From contig CAIIXF020000001.1 of assembly GCA_903813345.2 (NCBI GenBank), forward strand, positions 8,065,098 through 8,125,097: 60,000 nucleotides of DNA, read 5' to 3'. The position numbers and the translations under genes were made by a program. This DNA comes from Owenia fusiformis. Taxonomy: Eukaryota; Annelida; Polychaeta; Sabellida; Oweniidae. Below the pieces are notes generated by a model. The model made no database searches. It worked only from the letters and a program-made list of their open reading frames with translations, and was not told the DNA's origin. Positions 35,496-45,682 of this stretch are shown in pieces; within the stretch, counting starts at the first letter, position 1; each line of letters opens with the position of its first letter.

Positions 35496-36134
35496 CAGGG
35501 TGTCCCGAAAGTATGCCCCCCTAGGCAGACATACAACAATGTCCCCATAGTATGTATCATATATCATTTTAAAGCTTGTCCAAAGTTACATTGATTTGCC
35601 AAGTATCGCGGTTCAACTCACAAATGGGAAAAAGTTACATACATTTCAAATTGTACTATTTTACCAAAATTAAAGTTTAGTTTTACACAAAATTAATAGT
35701 TGCCGCGTCTCCCTTGGCCATGTTAACAGTAGCAATTCTTTCCAGATATGACCTTAAATACACTGCAAATAGGGGTATGGCATTTAATAATCCTAATAAA
35801 ACCTTTTTAAGGCATTTTAGAAGAGTTTCCTGGGAGTATCTGCCCTTACCGACCTCTTTTTACAACTCAATATCCATCCTCTCTTTAATGATATCACCCA
35901 TATTTTTGGTCACATTCAGGTTAGCGGTGTTTCCAGGATACTGATTTTAACTTTACTTTTGGCCAAACACTAAGTTTTGAAATGTCTCTAACTTTTTCCC
36001 ATTGTAAATTGAACGATGATACTTGGCAAATCAATGTAACTTTGGATGTTTTTTAAAAAAATGATATATGACACATACTATGGGGACATTGGTGTATGTC
36101 TGCCTAGGGGGGGGGATACTTTCGGGACACCCTG
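35496..36134. mobile_element. Mariner-like foldback, ~150-bp TIRs
   Basis: Ends CAGGGTGTCCCGAAAGTATG / CATACTTTCGGGACACCCTG-type (the right copy has a longer G run) are bordered by TA at 35494-35495 and 36135-36136. The arms stay alignable for about 150 bp (CTAGGCAGACATACA, CCAAAGTTACATTGATTTGC, GGGAAAAAGTTA). The 639-bp element has no recognisable transposase. It ends 266 bp before the sulfotransferase start codon. Confidence 0.88.
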
Positions 36135-36400
36135 TATACTGCCTGTTTCTATCATGTTATGTTCAAAACGAGAGTAATTTGAGAAACTACGTTAAGTTTG
36201 GTAGTATTTGCTTCTCTATGGAGTTGCCGTTTTTCTAGAATTATATTGCATAAGTTATTTGCTTTCTGTTAGGCTATGTGTTCTGTGTATGTAATGGCTT
36301 AACCTGAAGAATCGGGGAACTAGTTTAAATATGTGTAGTATATGCTGCATACAAACTGGTTCTTGATAAATAGAGAAGTGTGAATATTATAAATAACAAA

Positions 36401-37411
36401 ATGTTAGCTTCAAAAGTATACTTCGTATTTTGCTCTGTCTTTGTTATTTCAATAGTGGCGTTTTTTGTACTTATGGCAGATAGAAAACTGATTAATGAAC
36501 CTAGCATTTTTAGAAGAGAAAAGGCAAGGAAGCTGAATGAATTGGAATTAAATGTATTAAACTCTGGATTCAAGAAACATACAGTCGAGGAGAGGATGAC
36601 ACCATTTAAAATCTACTCAGAAGCAAACAGAAAACTTGTGTTTTACAACAGAATGCCCAAATGTGGCTCACGCACTATGTTAACTTTATTTCAAAAAAGG
36701 AATCATGTTTTTGAATTGACAGAAACAGATATATTCGATGAACGTCAATTGAATGAAAAAGAACTTTATGAATATGTACATTCATTCAAAAAATCATCAA
36801 AGAAACAGTTAAGAGAACGTCATCTTCATTTTGTTAATTTTGAAAGGTATGGTTTGAAGCAGCCAATTTATATCAACTTAATTAGAGAACCATTTGAGCA
36901 GGCTCTTTCGAGGTATTATTACCACTTTGAGAGAGGATTAGTTAAGAAACAATTAAAAGGGAGAAAAATCCAAACGTTTGAAGAATGTGTTGTGAACAAT
37001 TTGAATAGCTCTCTACCAATTAAAGGATGCGTTTTCTCTTCAAGAGAATATGTGCTTTGGTTTTGTGGACATGATGAAGCATGTTCCTATATGGATTATG
37101 GACTAGCAAAGGCCAAACGAAACATCGAGAAATATTACATGCTGATTGGCCTAACTGAGGAGTATGCTGAAACTTTACAAGCTTTAGAACTTATGCTACC
37201 ATCTTACTTCAAGGGCATGGGTAAGATCGACACCAATGCTACGAAGAAACACAAAATACCATCTTCAAAAAAGATAAGACCATCTGAAAAAATAATCCAA
37301 CTTATCAAAATACGATTGGGATACAACTACGAAATATACAATTTTGTGAAACAAAAGTTCCACATCACATTGAAGAGCTTGGGGATATATTATACCAAAA
37401 ATTCAATTTGA
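36401..37411 (+). CDS. Uronyl 2-O-sulfotransferase-like enzyme
   Basis: Single exon, 336 aa. ATG 36401 is chosen: it has AAA before it and begins directly at the membrane anchor (residues 5-25, KVYFVFCSVFVISIVAFFVL), giving the type II topology of Golgi sulfotransferases. PAPS 5'-phosphosulfate loop: YNRMPKCGSRTM (82-93); catalytic His pair HLH at 141-143 in RHLHFVNF; 3'-phosphate site INLIREPFEQALSRYYY with Arg161 and Ser170; later FCGHDEAC cysteines and a LPSYFKG block. KCGSRT and the order of blocks fit UST (2-O-sulfation of uronic acid in chondroitin/dermatan sulfate) better than HS2ST, which has KTAST-like residues. It likely acts in the Golgi lumen on proteoglycan chains. It is short compared with vertebrate UST (about 406 aa), and no intron is seen. 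It lies between two mariner-like elements, 266 bp and 77 bp away. Confidence 0.9.
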   Translation: MLASKVYFVFCSVFVISIVAFFVLMADRKLINEPSIFRREKARKLNELELNVLNSGFKKHTVEERMTPFKIYSEANRKLVFYNRMPKCGSRTMLTLFQKRNHVFELTETDIFDERQLNEKELYEYVHSFKKSSKKQLRERHLHFVNFERYGLKQPIYINLIREPFEQALSRYYYHFERGLVKKQLKGRKIQTFEECVVNNLNSSLPIKGCVFSSREYVLWFCGHDEACSYMDYGLAKAKRNIEKYYMLIGLTEEYAETLQALELMLPSYFKGMGKIDTNATKKHKIPSSKKIRPSEKIIQLIKIRLGYNYEIYNFVKQKFHITLKSLGIYYTKNSI

Positions 37412-37488
37412 AATAGAATAGAAATAGAAAAAAATCTAAGAAGTTTGGGAACCACAACTCCATGTAACTACGTATACAGTTGATAGTA

Positions 37489-40350
37489 CAGGGTGGTCAA
37501 AAACGGCAACCCTAGTTTTTCCTAATATTGGCACACATGTACATCTATCAATTTCATACTAGACTGTGTTATTTCATGAACATTGGACTGATAGTCGCAA
37601 TGTTACAGCACTTTAAATAAGGTGCCTCAGTTTTCCAAAATTGTGCTGTTGGCAAACCTGCGCACGTTTTCCAAACTTGTCAATGACATAACTGCATTCC
37701 TCAGCAAGTATGGCCTGAACGACATATGTGATCTTTATTTTGAGGTCAAATGTTTTTATGGTGTTATTACCCCGCACTCTATCTTTGGGGTATCCCCACT
37801 GGTAAAGATTAAATGGGACCATATCTGGGTTATGGGATGCCCATTCATTGTCTGTTGTACTGCTGATAATGTGGTAATTGAAGTGGTCCCAATGCCATTA
37901 TTTTGCATCATTGGGTGTATGGGCTATGGTTCTGTCTTGTTGGAACCACTGTTGCTGCCTATCAACCCCCCTGGGTTCACCTTAAGTCCCCAAGAACTCC
38001 ATGAGAATCACAAAAGAGTTTGATGATGACAGTTATTGCATCCGTTGGTATCATCAAAGGTAAAGGGCCCTATCTTCTGAGAACACCCTAAACTGTGCAT
38101 CTGTCTGTGTGAAGGTGCCTCTCCACTACTTCATCAAGTGCTTGGCTCCCCAAGAATACATAATTGTTAGAGTTTACCAGTGCATCAAGTTTGAAATAGT
38201 GTTCATTTGAATAACAGACCAGCTCAGACAGGCCGAATGTGGCCATCTGGGGCATCTTGCTTAAAGTGCAGTAATATTGTGACTATCGATCAGTCAGATG
38301 GTCATGAAATATGGTAGGTTGGTAGGAAATTGAATGATTTACAAATCGTCCCATTATTTCCGCATTGTTATGACTCACCTTTTACAGGTTTTGAGATAAG
38401 TATACTATCTTTCTAAATTTTTCATGAGTAATTCATTTCTGAGGTCCATTTCAATGGATCTCATCTCCTTTTGGAGATATCCAGTGCCACATTGCAGAGG
38501 CGTAGCTAGCCCATTTTGCGAGTGTACGCCCGTATGATTTCCCGGTTTTATCAAAATTAACAAAACGATGGTTCCATAAAATAGGAAGATCCCGGGTGTT
38601 CAGAAGATAGGGGACACACTAAACACTCTTAATTCAATGAAGGAAATATTGTTTGATCATTTTGACATAGCTTTTTAAAGGGATTGAATTAACTGTATTA
38701 ACATATAATATTCGGGAAACAAAATAGACAGATTCTATATAATCATGCCATCGGCGATCGAAGCCGTCTATCAAGGCGATTTTATTTTTTAGGCTACCTA
38801 AAACTGTATGTATGAGGCTCATTGTTTTAAGCTTTTGTAGTCTAGTCATTCTCCATGAAATATTATTAATTTTTCTGTGTTTGTTTTTATCTAGCTCACA
38901 AGATGATTAACAATAAAAGAACAGTTACACGACCGTCTCAACTCCATTTCGGATCTTAACAATCTGTACGTGATTCTATAGAATACATTCTATCTTTCTG
39001 TTTTTTTTGCATTTCCGAACATGCCAATAAGAGTATCAATGTTTATATCCTGTTCCCTATGGATATGTATCATGGCCAAGGAAGAAAGTCTTTCCTCGTT
39101 CATTGTGGAACGCAAGTATGACTTAATGCGTTTCAAACTGCTAAAGCTTCAAACTGATTCAAAACAAAGAAAATGAAATAATCGAGAACTTTTTATTTAT
39201 TAACACGAGTCTTCATAGATCTCCTATCGATTTCTATCTCTTGGTAAAATATTTATTTTTCATCACAATTAATCAGGTAAATTTTATTTTTCCTTAAAAT
39301 TTGAGAGTACGCCTGGGCGTACTTGGCGTACACGTAGCTACGCCACTGCATTGTTATAAGTGCAAAATGAGGAAAAAGAGTTCAGGCCCACCTTATCATA
39401 TCTGTTTGGGTAGGCAGCAGAGCCAATCAGATACTTTGCAGGTAGTAATTAACAAAGGAGATCATAAATCATGATACCATACATGTAGTACAAACAAAAT
39501 TATTTGTAACAAAAAAAGTTCATCCAGTGAACTTAATCAATTACTGACCCTGTTATAGACTTTTTACCCTTGTCATGTACCTTTTACAGATCTGGTGGAT
39601 TTATACAAAATATTTACAATTTTTCGCACTTATGTTGTGTTGTTATGGCAACCACTTGACAAATCATGAACAAACTTGTCAAAACAACTAATTATAATAT
39701 ATAGATACATAATGAAATATGAATGCGATTGGATGTATGTAACAGAAATTATGGATGATTATCATAGTACCCCATCATAAAAGTAGCCAGGTGTGTATAA
39801 ATGGCAATAATTCGCAGATGCTGAAAAACTAGACCCTATTATTTTCAAAATCAATGAGAAATGATATACTTCACATAATTAACATAATTAGAAAAATGCA
39901 ATACTGTAAGCAAAAAGATGGACCAAGCTCATCCATTATATTATTACCTTATCAGTTAAAATGGATCATGAGTCATATTCTTTATAATTAGATGGGCAGA
40001 ATAATGGTATACGAGACAATAACAAAATGGAAGTGAATAAAAATTCAGTTTTCAGGGTTATTTTGATATTTCAAAAACAAGAAACCATTCATTGCTAATC
40101 AGTGATTTTTGCTCTGCAAGGCCTACATATGTACACATGATTACCTATACGGAAAAATAAGTTTTTGAAAATTACTGAACAAAAGTTATGAATACCTAAA
40201 CGTCAACCTCTTATTTCTCAATATCAGCGAAAATGCAATTGTAACAATGTGGAAATAATGGAACGAAATGTGTAAAATATCAGGGAGTTATTTCTTAGAA
40301 TGACAAAGATATTAGGAAAAACCAGGGTTGCCGGTTTTTTGACCACCCTG
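37489..40350 (-). mobile_element. Mariner-like element with transposase relic and nested hAT
   Basis: Ends CAGGGTGGTCAAAAACGGCA and inverted CAGGGTGGTCAAAAAACCGG are flanked by TA (37487-37488, 40351-40352). Minus-strand relic fragments between about 37960 and 37613 read WFQQDRTIAHTP (second catalytic Asp block), NPDMVPFNLYQWGYPKDRV (third acidic block with Asn for Asp) and a C-terminal VIDKFGKRAQVCQQHNFG, all mariner-like and separated by stops and shifts. Interrupted by a hAT-like insertion at 38495-39348. Confidence 0.88.
38495..39348 (-). mobile_element. hAT-like element nested in the mariner
   Basis: Ends CAGAGGCGTAGCTAG and inverted CAGTGGCGTAGCTACG are the usual hAT form. On the minus strand (39133 to 39008) a relic reads KSYLRSTMNEERLSSLAMIH, then IHREQDINIDTLIGMF: the C-terminal hAT dimerisation motif (LRSTM..ERL..L..IH). 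The rest of the transposase is lost. The 8-bp target duplication is imperfect (CATTG shared), so the insertion is old. Confidence 0.82.
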
Positions 40351-40767
40351 TACTATATAAGCAGATATAAGGAACATTTTGTCTCCAGGAGTTTTAGGAT
40401 ACAAACCCGGGGATACAAATAGCTATATTGAACATACCATCTACATATTGATATACAACCTGAGTGTCGGTACAATTACAAAAAAGAATTTAATAATATT
40501 CTGCAAATCATAATTTGTTTTATAATCATTGTATCTGTAAAATCGGTACCTAGGAGTCAGTGAAGTTGCTGATTGTAGCACAAGGTGGCTAACTCTGGTC
40601 AGAATACATCACAGGCACACGAAAACTTTCCCAAAATAGAATAACTTCAGATTTAGGAAATTGATTCTAAGTTGGATATACTATTTTTGAATATGTTCAG
40701 TCAAATAAATTGCATAAAACACAAGACAAGAAAATAATTGTACGTGTTCGAATGATATTCTAGTATG

Positions 40768-41194
40768 CACCATTGTAAAAAGACGGGGCTATATACTCCT
40801 ATAATTATCCAAGTCATTTTTCCATTTATACATAAATATATATTTGATTTGCTTATTATCATCAAAGATATTGAGTAATTTTAAAATTTCAATGGGGAAA
40901 ATCCAAGGCTTTTTGAGTATTTACTATTCTTTGATTTATTCTTACTTAATATATGGGAATCTTATTTGGGGGCTGCAAATCCTACATCAATCAACCCACT
41001 CCATTTGTCCCAAAAAAGGTTTGTACGCCTAGCAACAAAAAGTGACCACAGAGCTCACTCCACCCCACTTTTTGAAATTTTAAAATTACTCAATATCTTT
41101 GAAGATACTAAGCAAGTCAAATATATATTTTTGTATAAATGGAAAAATGACTTGGATAATTATAGGAGTATATAGCCCCGTCTTTTTACAATGG
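40768..41194. repeat. Hairpin formed by inverted LINE segment
   Basis: 40768-40890 is the inverted copy of about 41068-41194 (TGCACCATTGTAAAAAGACG..., CCAAGTCATTTTTCCATTTA...), with a loop of about 175 bp. The right arm is part of the reverse-transcriptase frame, so the left arm is a backwards copy of LINE coding sequence. Confidence 0.85.
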
Positions 41195-41395
41195 TGCACG
41201 AGAGAAATCCCTACATACCAGAAATAGAACGACTTATGACCAACCCAAAACTCGAACAAATTATGGCAGATCATCTCTATCCTTTTCAATACCACAGCTT
41301 GGGAACAAACTACCAGAAAGTCTTAAAGAAATAAAAAGTATCTATATATTTAAAAAAGAACTAAAAAACTGTTTTTGGGGAACTATTGATTCATT
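40884..41395 (+). pseudogene. LINE reverse-transcriptase 3' end, frameshifted
   Basis: Fragments read YYSLIYSYLIYGNLIWG, then in the next frame NPLHLSQKRFVRLATK, STPLFEILKLLNIFEDTKQV, and further on NKLPESLKEIKSIYIFKKEL. This is the end of a CR1/Jockey-type non-LTR reverse transcriptase (thumb region after the YxDD domain). A frameshift near 40970 and another after 41177 break it. Upstream domains are absent: 5'-truncated or rearranged. Confidence 0.8.
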
Positions 41396-41525
41396 TGATA
41401 TTTTGTTTTGTTTTTCCTCACTTCTTTTATTACTGGACATAACATATCTTATTGTAATAATCAAACACAGTTCTGATTCTTTTGACTTGATTGATAATTA
41501 GACTCGAGTCTATTGCTTTTGCCAG

Positions 41526-41646
41526 TTTTCTTCTTCTTCTTCTTCCTCTTCCTCCTCCTCCTCCTCCTCCTCCTCCTCCCTCTCCCTCTCCCTCTCCCTC
41601 TCCCTCTCCCTCTCCCTCTCCCCCTCCCCCTCCCCCTACCCCTCCC
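41526..41646 (+). repeat. Polypyrimidine microsatellite
   Basis: Successive blocks (TTC)n, (CTC)n, (CCCTCT)n and (CCCCCT)n make 120 bp of almost pure C+T on this strand. It encodes only low-complexity Arg-Gly or Pro-Ser in any frame and could form H-DNA. It is not a gene. Confidence 0.95.
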
Positions 41647-42212
41647 CGGAAATTGGGTCAAATTATTATCTAGGTCAAAGGTCAAGAACTAGGTCAGATC
41701 TTGTGTTTTCACTATTTTGCCAGTTTTCTCAGTCGTCCTTCAGTATTTTTGCTCCGTTTTTTTTCATCATGTTCCTTTGAAAAAAAACGCTAATTCCGGA
41801 AGGCAAATCGTTTGATTATTCTTACCGATTTTAAGATATGGCGTCCGAAAAGTAGGTCAGAACAGAAAGTTCTCCAAATTCAACATGTGAATTATGAAAT
41901 AAGTGTAGAATTTTCTGAGGAATCTGAAAACCAAATTTTGATCCGAATACCGGTTCGGAAGTTATGGCGTTTTGAATCGCTAAATTTGTGCCCAATGTTA
42001 AGTCAATGGGAAAAAACGATTTGTTTGAAGTGTAATATACGAGATGTAACCTGAGTACAGCTTAATATAATGATTGCCTTTAAGAAGGGGTCTTCAAAAG
42101 CCAACTAGCTTCAAAATCTGGACAGCAAAAATCAATGTTTTCTGCATCAACTTTATTATTTTGAGTAATATTCTACAAATATTGAATTCTGTGGAGTTGA
42201 ATATCTATGTGT

Positions 42213-42560
42213 ATTTCATACCTGAGTGGGTTTGGGGTAGATATCACCCGGGAATATATATCATATCTGAGGAGCGGGCAGGAATATATTGTATATGTCC
42301 CGCTCTAGGCCAAATGCGGGCAGATATAATATATCCATCCCGCTCCCTGGAATTTTTCAAAAGTTTAAAAAATTTTAAAATTTAAATTTCAGAAGTTTAA
42401 AATTTTTCAAAAAGTTTAAATGTTACAATTCTATTGTATTGAGCTGAAGGAATATTATGAAAATGTTAAATATAAATTGTGCTTTTACAGTATAGGCCTA
42501 TCTTGTCATTTGAAAAAAGTGGTAAAGGTTATATCTACCCCAAACCCACTCAAGTATGAG
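42213..42560. repeat. Palindrome 1 with nested hairpin
   Basis: The outer arms TTCATACCTGAGTGGGTTTG and CAAACCCACTCAAGTATGAG pair over about 33 bp. A second hairpin is nested within (GAGCGGGCAGGAATATAT... at 42272 to ATCCATCCCGCTC at 42345). Confidence 0.85.
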
Positions 42561-42568
42561 ATACACCA

Positions 42569-42707
42569 GTTATGTACGGTCGGTTTTGGATATAGGGTAT
42601 ATCCCTCGGGAAATATTTATATCTCCCTTGGTCCCTTCGGTCCCTCGGGGAGATATAAACATATCCCCCAGGATATACCCTATATCCAAAACCTCCCAGT
42701 ACATAAC
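42569..42707. repeat. Palindrome 2
   Basis: Arms of about 65 bp: GTTTTGGATATAGGGTATAT pairs with ATATACCCTATATCCAAAAC; outermost TTATGTAC pairs with GTACATAA. The centre is CCTTCGG. Confidence 0.9.
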
Positions 42708-42769
42708 TCTTATATATATTTCTGAAGGTGTATTCATCCCTTTAAGAAATATATAGAGATTATCCTATA

Positions 42770-42897
42770 TGAGGTTCAGGATATTGGGATTATCCCGAGG
42801 CCAATATAATATATATCTACCCGAGGGCCGTAGGTCCCGAGGGTAGATAGTACTATATTATATTGGCCAAGGGATAATCCAAATATCCTTCATGTCC
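42770..42897. repeat. Palindrome 3
   Basis: Arms GGATATTGGGATTATCCCGA... and ...AAGGGATAATCCAAATATCC pair; near the centre CTACCCGAGGGCC / GGTCCCGAGGGTAG repeats the theme. The sequence is unrelated to palindrome 2 but of the same length and design. Confidence 0.9.
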
Positions 42898-43076
42898 AGT
42901 TTTGTATGCTTGTCCGTAGTCGGATTTTCCTGTTCAAATCTTTGATTATTAACCGGGCATACTGCTCCTTCCCTTATTTAAAGCATCAAACATATCGTGA
43001 TTGTCTGCGTTTTTCTCCATTGTCGTTTACAGTATGCGAACGTTACAAAAAAGAACCAATACGGGAACAGCGATTA

Positions 43077-43146
43077 TGACGTGGCGGGCAGATATACTAT
43101 ATCTGCCCGCTCGGAGCGGGACGTAAAGCGATATCTGCCCGCTGGT
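43077..43146. repeat. Palindrome 4
   Basis: GGCGGGCAGATATACTATAT followed by CTGCCCGCTCGGAGCGGG and GATATCTGCCCGCT forms overlapping hairpins. It shares AGCGGGCAGATATA with the nested hairpin of palindrome 1. Confidence 0.85.
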
Positions 43147-43320
43147 GAAAATATAGGTTTTTACACACCGGGTTTATGTACCCGTAACACGTCCAATGAT
43201 GGGATAAATAAAGATATTAAACGATCACAGAATTCAGTTTTATTATTTCCTCATTAAAGTAGCACACAGTATTTCACGGTCATTCTTTGGCATTTCCAGA
43301 GAAAATAAGATGAGAAGTAT

Positions 43321-43812
43321 TTGTTACGCGGAATATGGCACACATTCGTGGTTGCGCAGATTTGTGATAAGGGTGAATATGCCATACTAACCTGCGGTAT
43401 ATGGCATATTCCGCAGGTGAGTATGCGATATTTCGCAGTGAATATGCAATACATTGATTTCAGTGAATACTCGATAATCACCTGCAGAATGTGTCATACT
43501 CACTTGCGGAATATGCGATGGATACAGCAGGTGAATATGACATATTCCGTAGGTGAAAACGTGATACAGAAAGAATTGGTTGGATTGGTTGCGATAATCG
43601 ACTCTAAATGTAAAACTACGCTGGATTACCAATATTGTTAGTGCGTCGAGTACTAATATAATGAATCCTGGATTGATTGGGTAAGTTTATTACGTGAGAT
43701 TGGTGAGTGATACTTCTGCTTACGTTAGTTAGTGTGTATGCCATATACCCCAGGTGAATCTGTCATACACCGCTAGTGAATATGCCATATTCGTTGCGGA
43801 ATATGGCTTATT
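43321..43812. repeat. Array of short GCGGAATATGGCATATTCCGC-type palindromes
   Basis: Degenerate copies of a roughly 24-bp motif, AGGTGAATATGCCATATTCC, occur in both orientations (43328, 43375, 43403, 43419, 43500, 43530, 43740, 43779), most ending in GCAGGTGA or GCGGAATATG. It gives short overlapping frames on both strands, which I do not regard as genes. Confidence 0.75.
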
Positions 43813-43829
43813 TTTGTATCGTGTTTACC

Positions 43830-45682
43830 GCTTTTAACATCAATTTTTCCTAGAGAACAATACTAGATATTGCTTAAATTTAAGTTGATAGTTTATGTAA
43901 GTAAATTTCGGCATGTTTAGTGGTATTGTGCTTTATATAATACTTGTTTTCTCTTTAAAATGATATGCACAAACTTACCAAATATGAACAAGTTTGGTTC
44001 ATTATTTTCATAATTAGATATATTGGTGCATAACTTTTTGAACAGATCTTGTACATACAATAATTATTGTATTATCTTGGTCAACCATTTTGGAGCATTA
44101 GCCGTCAATCGCAGAATCTGATATCACATTTTAAACATAATCGGGATCATTCTTTCAAGTTTTTTTTATTTGGCCCGGTCGTCCCCTGATTTTTTATTTT
44201 CTATGCTAACCATTTCTTAATAAATATTTATGATAACTGTACACACCAAATATTTTTGCTAGATTGAAAAAACAATTGTACATTATAAGCTGCCCTTTCT
44301 GTGGACATTTCATTCTAACGAAAAGTGAAGAAATAGAGAGATGTTATGACAACTAAAATGATCAACACCGGGATAAAACTACCCTTTGCATTCGGTCGAC
44401 TTCACTTCTTAAAAGAGAGGTTCGTAGTTTTATAACTAGACTCTGCGCAGGGTAGGATAAACCCTCGTATAAATATATAACTAAAATATCGATTAAAAGA
44501 TGGCATTGCCTTGTATGCGCTATAGCCTACAAATTCAAAGCACTGCGTCTGATGCTAAATCCTTTACTCGATCATCAAATGAAAGATGGCATTGCTGTTG
44601 CACCAGGATAGCAAAGTTGTCCTTACGTCTGAAATATCTTGCACGAGTTAACATCAACTTGTATCTTGATTTAAAAAATGGTGATAAAATTCTAATAGAT
44701 TGTAAGAACCTGAATCTTCGATAAATGTAAATGGTTGTTAATGATTTTGGTATGTAATAATGAAATGGAATCCCACTCCATTTGTATGTTCAAAATAGTT
44801 ATACTAACAGAGAATTCTTCTTTGTTAGGCTTTGCAATTTTGATTTTCAAGGGTAATAAAATTTGAATTCTATATTTTCTTACACGTCTATACTTATACT
44901 TGAATCCGGAACATGTATGAGTTATATTTTGCATTTATCGGAGCATTTATTTCAGTTACCCTCATAAATTGCCACGATTAAAATTTGGCAAAAATATCGT
45001 TGTTTGTTGCTAATTATTTAGATGGCACTGTGTATAGACAGTGCATCAGCTGGGGTTTCAAGTGGATTGTAATTGATAGATGATGCGTTTTGGAAGATTT
45101 TTGACACCGTTTGGCCAATTATTCATCTGGCTCTTTCCGTCTAGTTGTCAGTGGTTAAGGTGGACCAGCTGAGTTGGCGCTGTTAGCAAATTGTTCCTGG
45201 TTGATGATGCCGGTGCTACAACGCGCCCTCAGACGCTACTTAGCACTAACCCGCACAGTTGAATCAGCAGTTTCCTCTCGTTCGTGTGAGTGTCTTTCAA
45301 AACACTGTCGTCTTTGATTTGTGAACAACAGATAAAGGGAAGTTTCAAATAAAACTGATCACCGGACAGGTATAATGTTAGAGAAGCTATATACGCATTG
45401 AATTCGGGCAAGAAAGTTGAATCAGCTCAAGGTGTTTATATACACAATCAACGGTGCCGTCTTTATAAGTCGGAGTTCTGAACCTCATACCTCAGAAAGT
45501 ATTGGACATCAATTCATAGAGTAGTGTAATAAAAGCAGCACGTGGACACAGATCATACATTAAGAATTCACGTTCAGGCATCGCCTGATACACATTTGGA
45601 ACATTGGAATTGGATACATATTAAATTGATGCATTTATACCATAACTTTTTGAGATAATGTTAAAATTACGACCAGTTTAGC
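43830..45682. other. Upstream flank of adipolin-like gene
   Basis: No exon recognised. A short perfect hairpin GCACTGTGTATAGACAGTGC is at 45025-45044. A TATA-like CTTTATAAG lies at about 45460, some 220 bp before the start codon, a possible core promoter of the adipolin-like gene. Confidence 0.35.

Noticed and set aside
36380-36400. GTG start of the sulfotransferase seven codons upstream
   Set aside because: Eukaryotic initiation favours the ATG at 36401, which begins right at the membrane anchor.
41461-41685. Arg-Gly/Pro-Ser-rich small protein
   Set aside because: It is translation of a microsatellite in frames on both strands.
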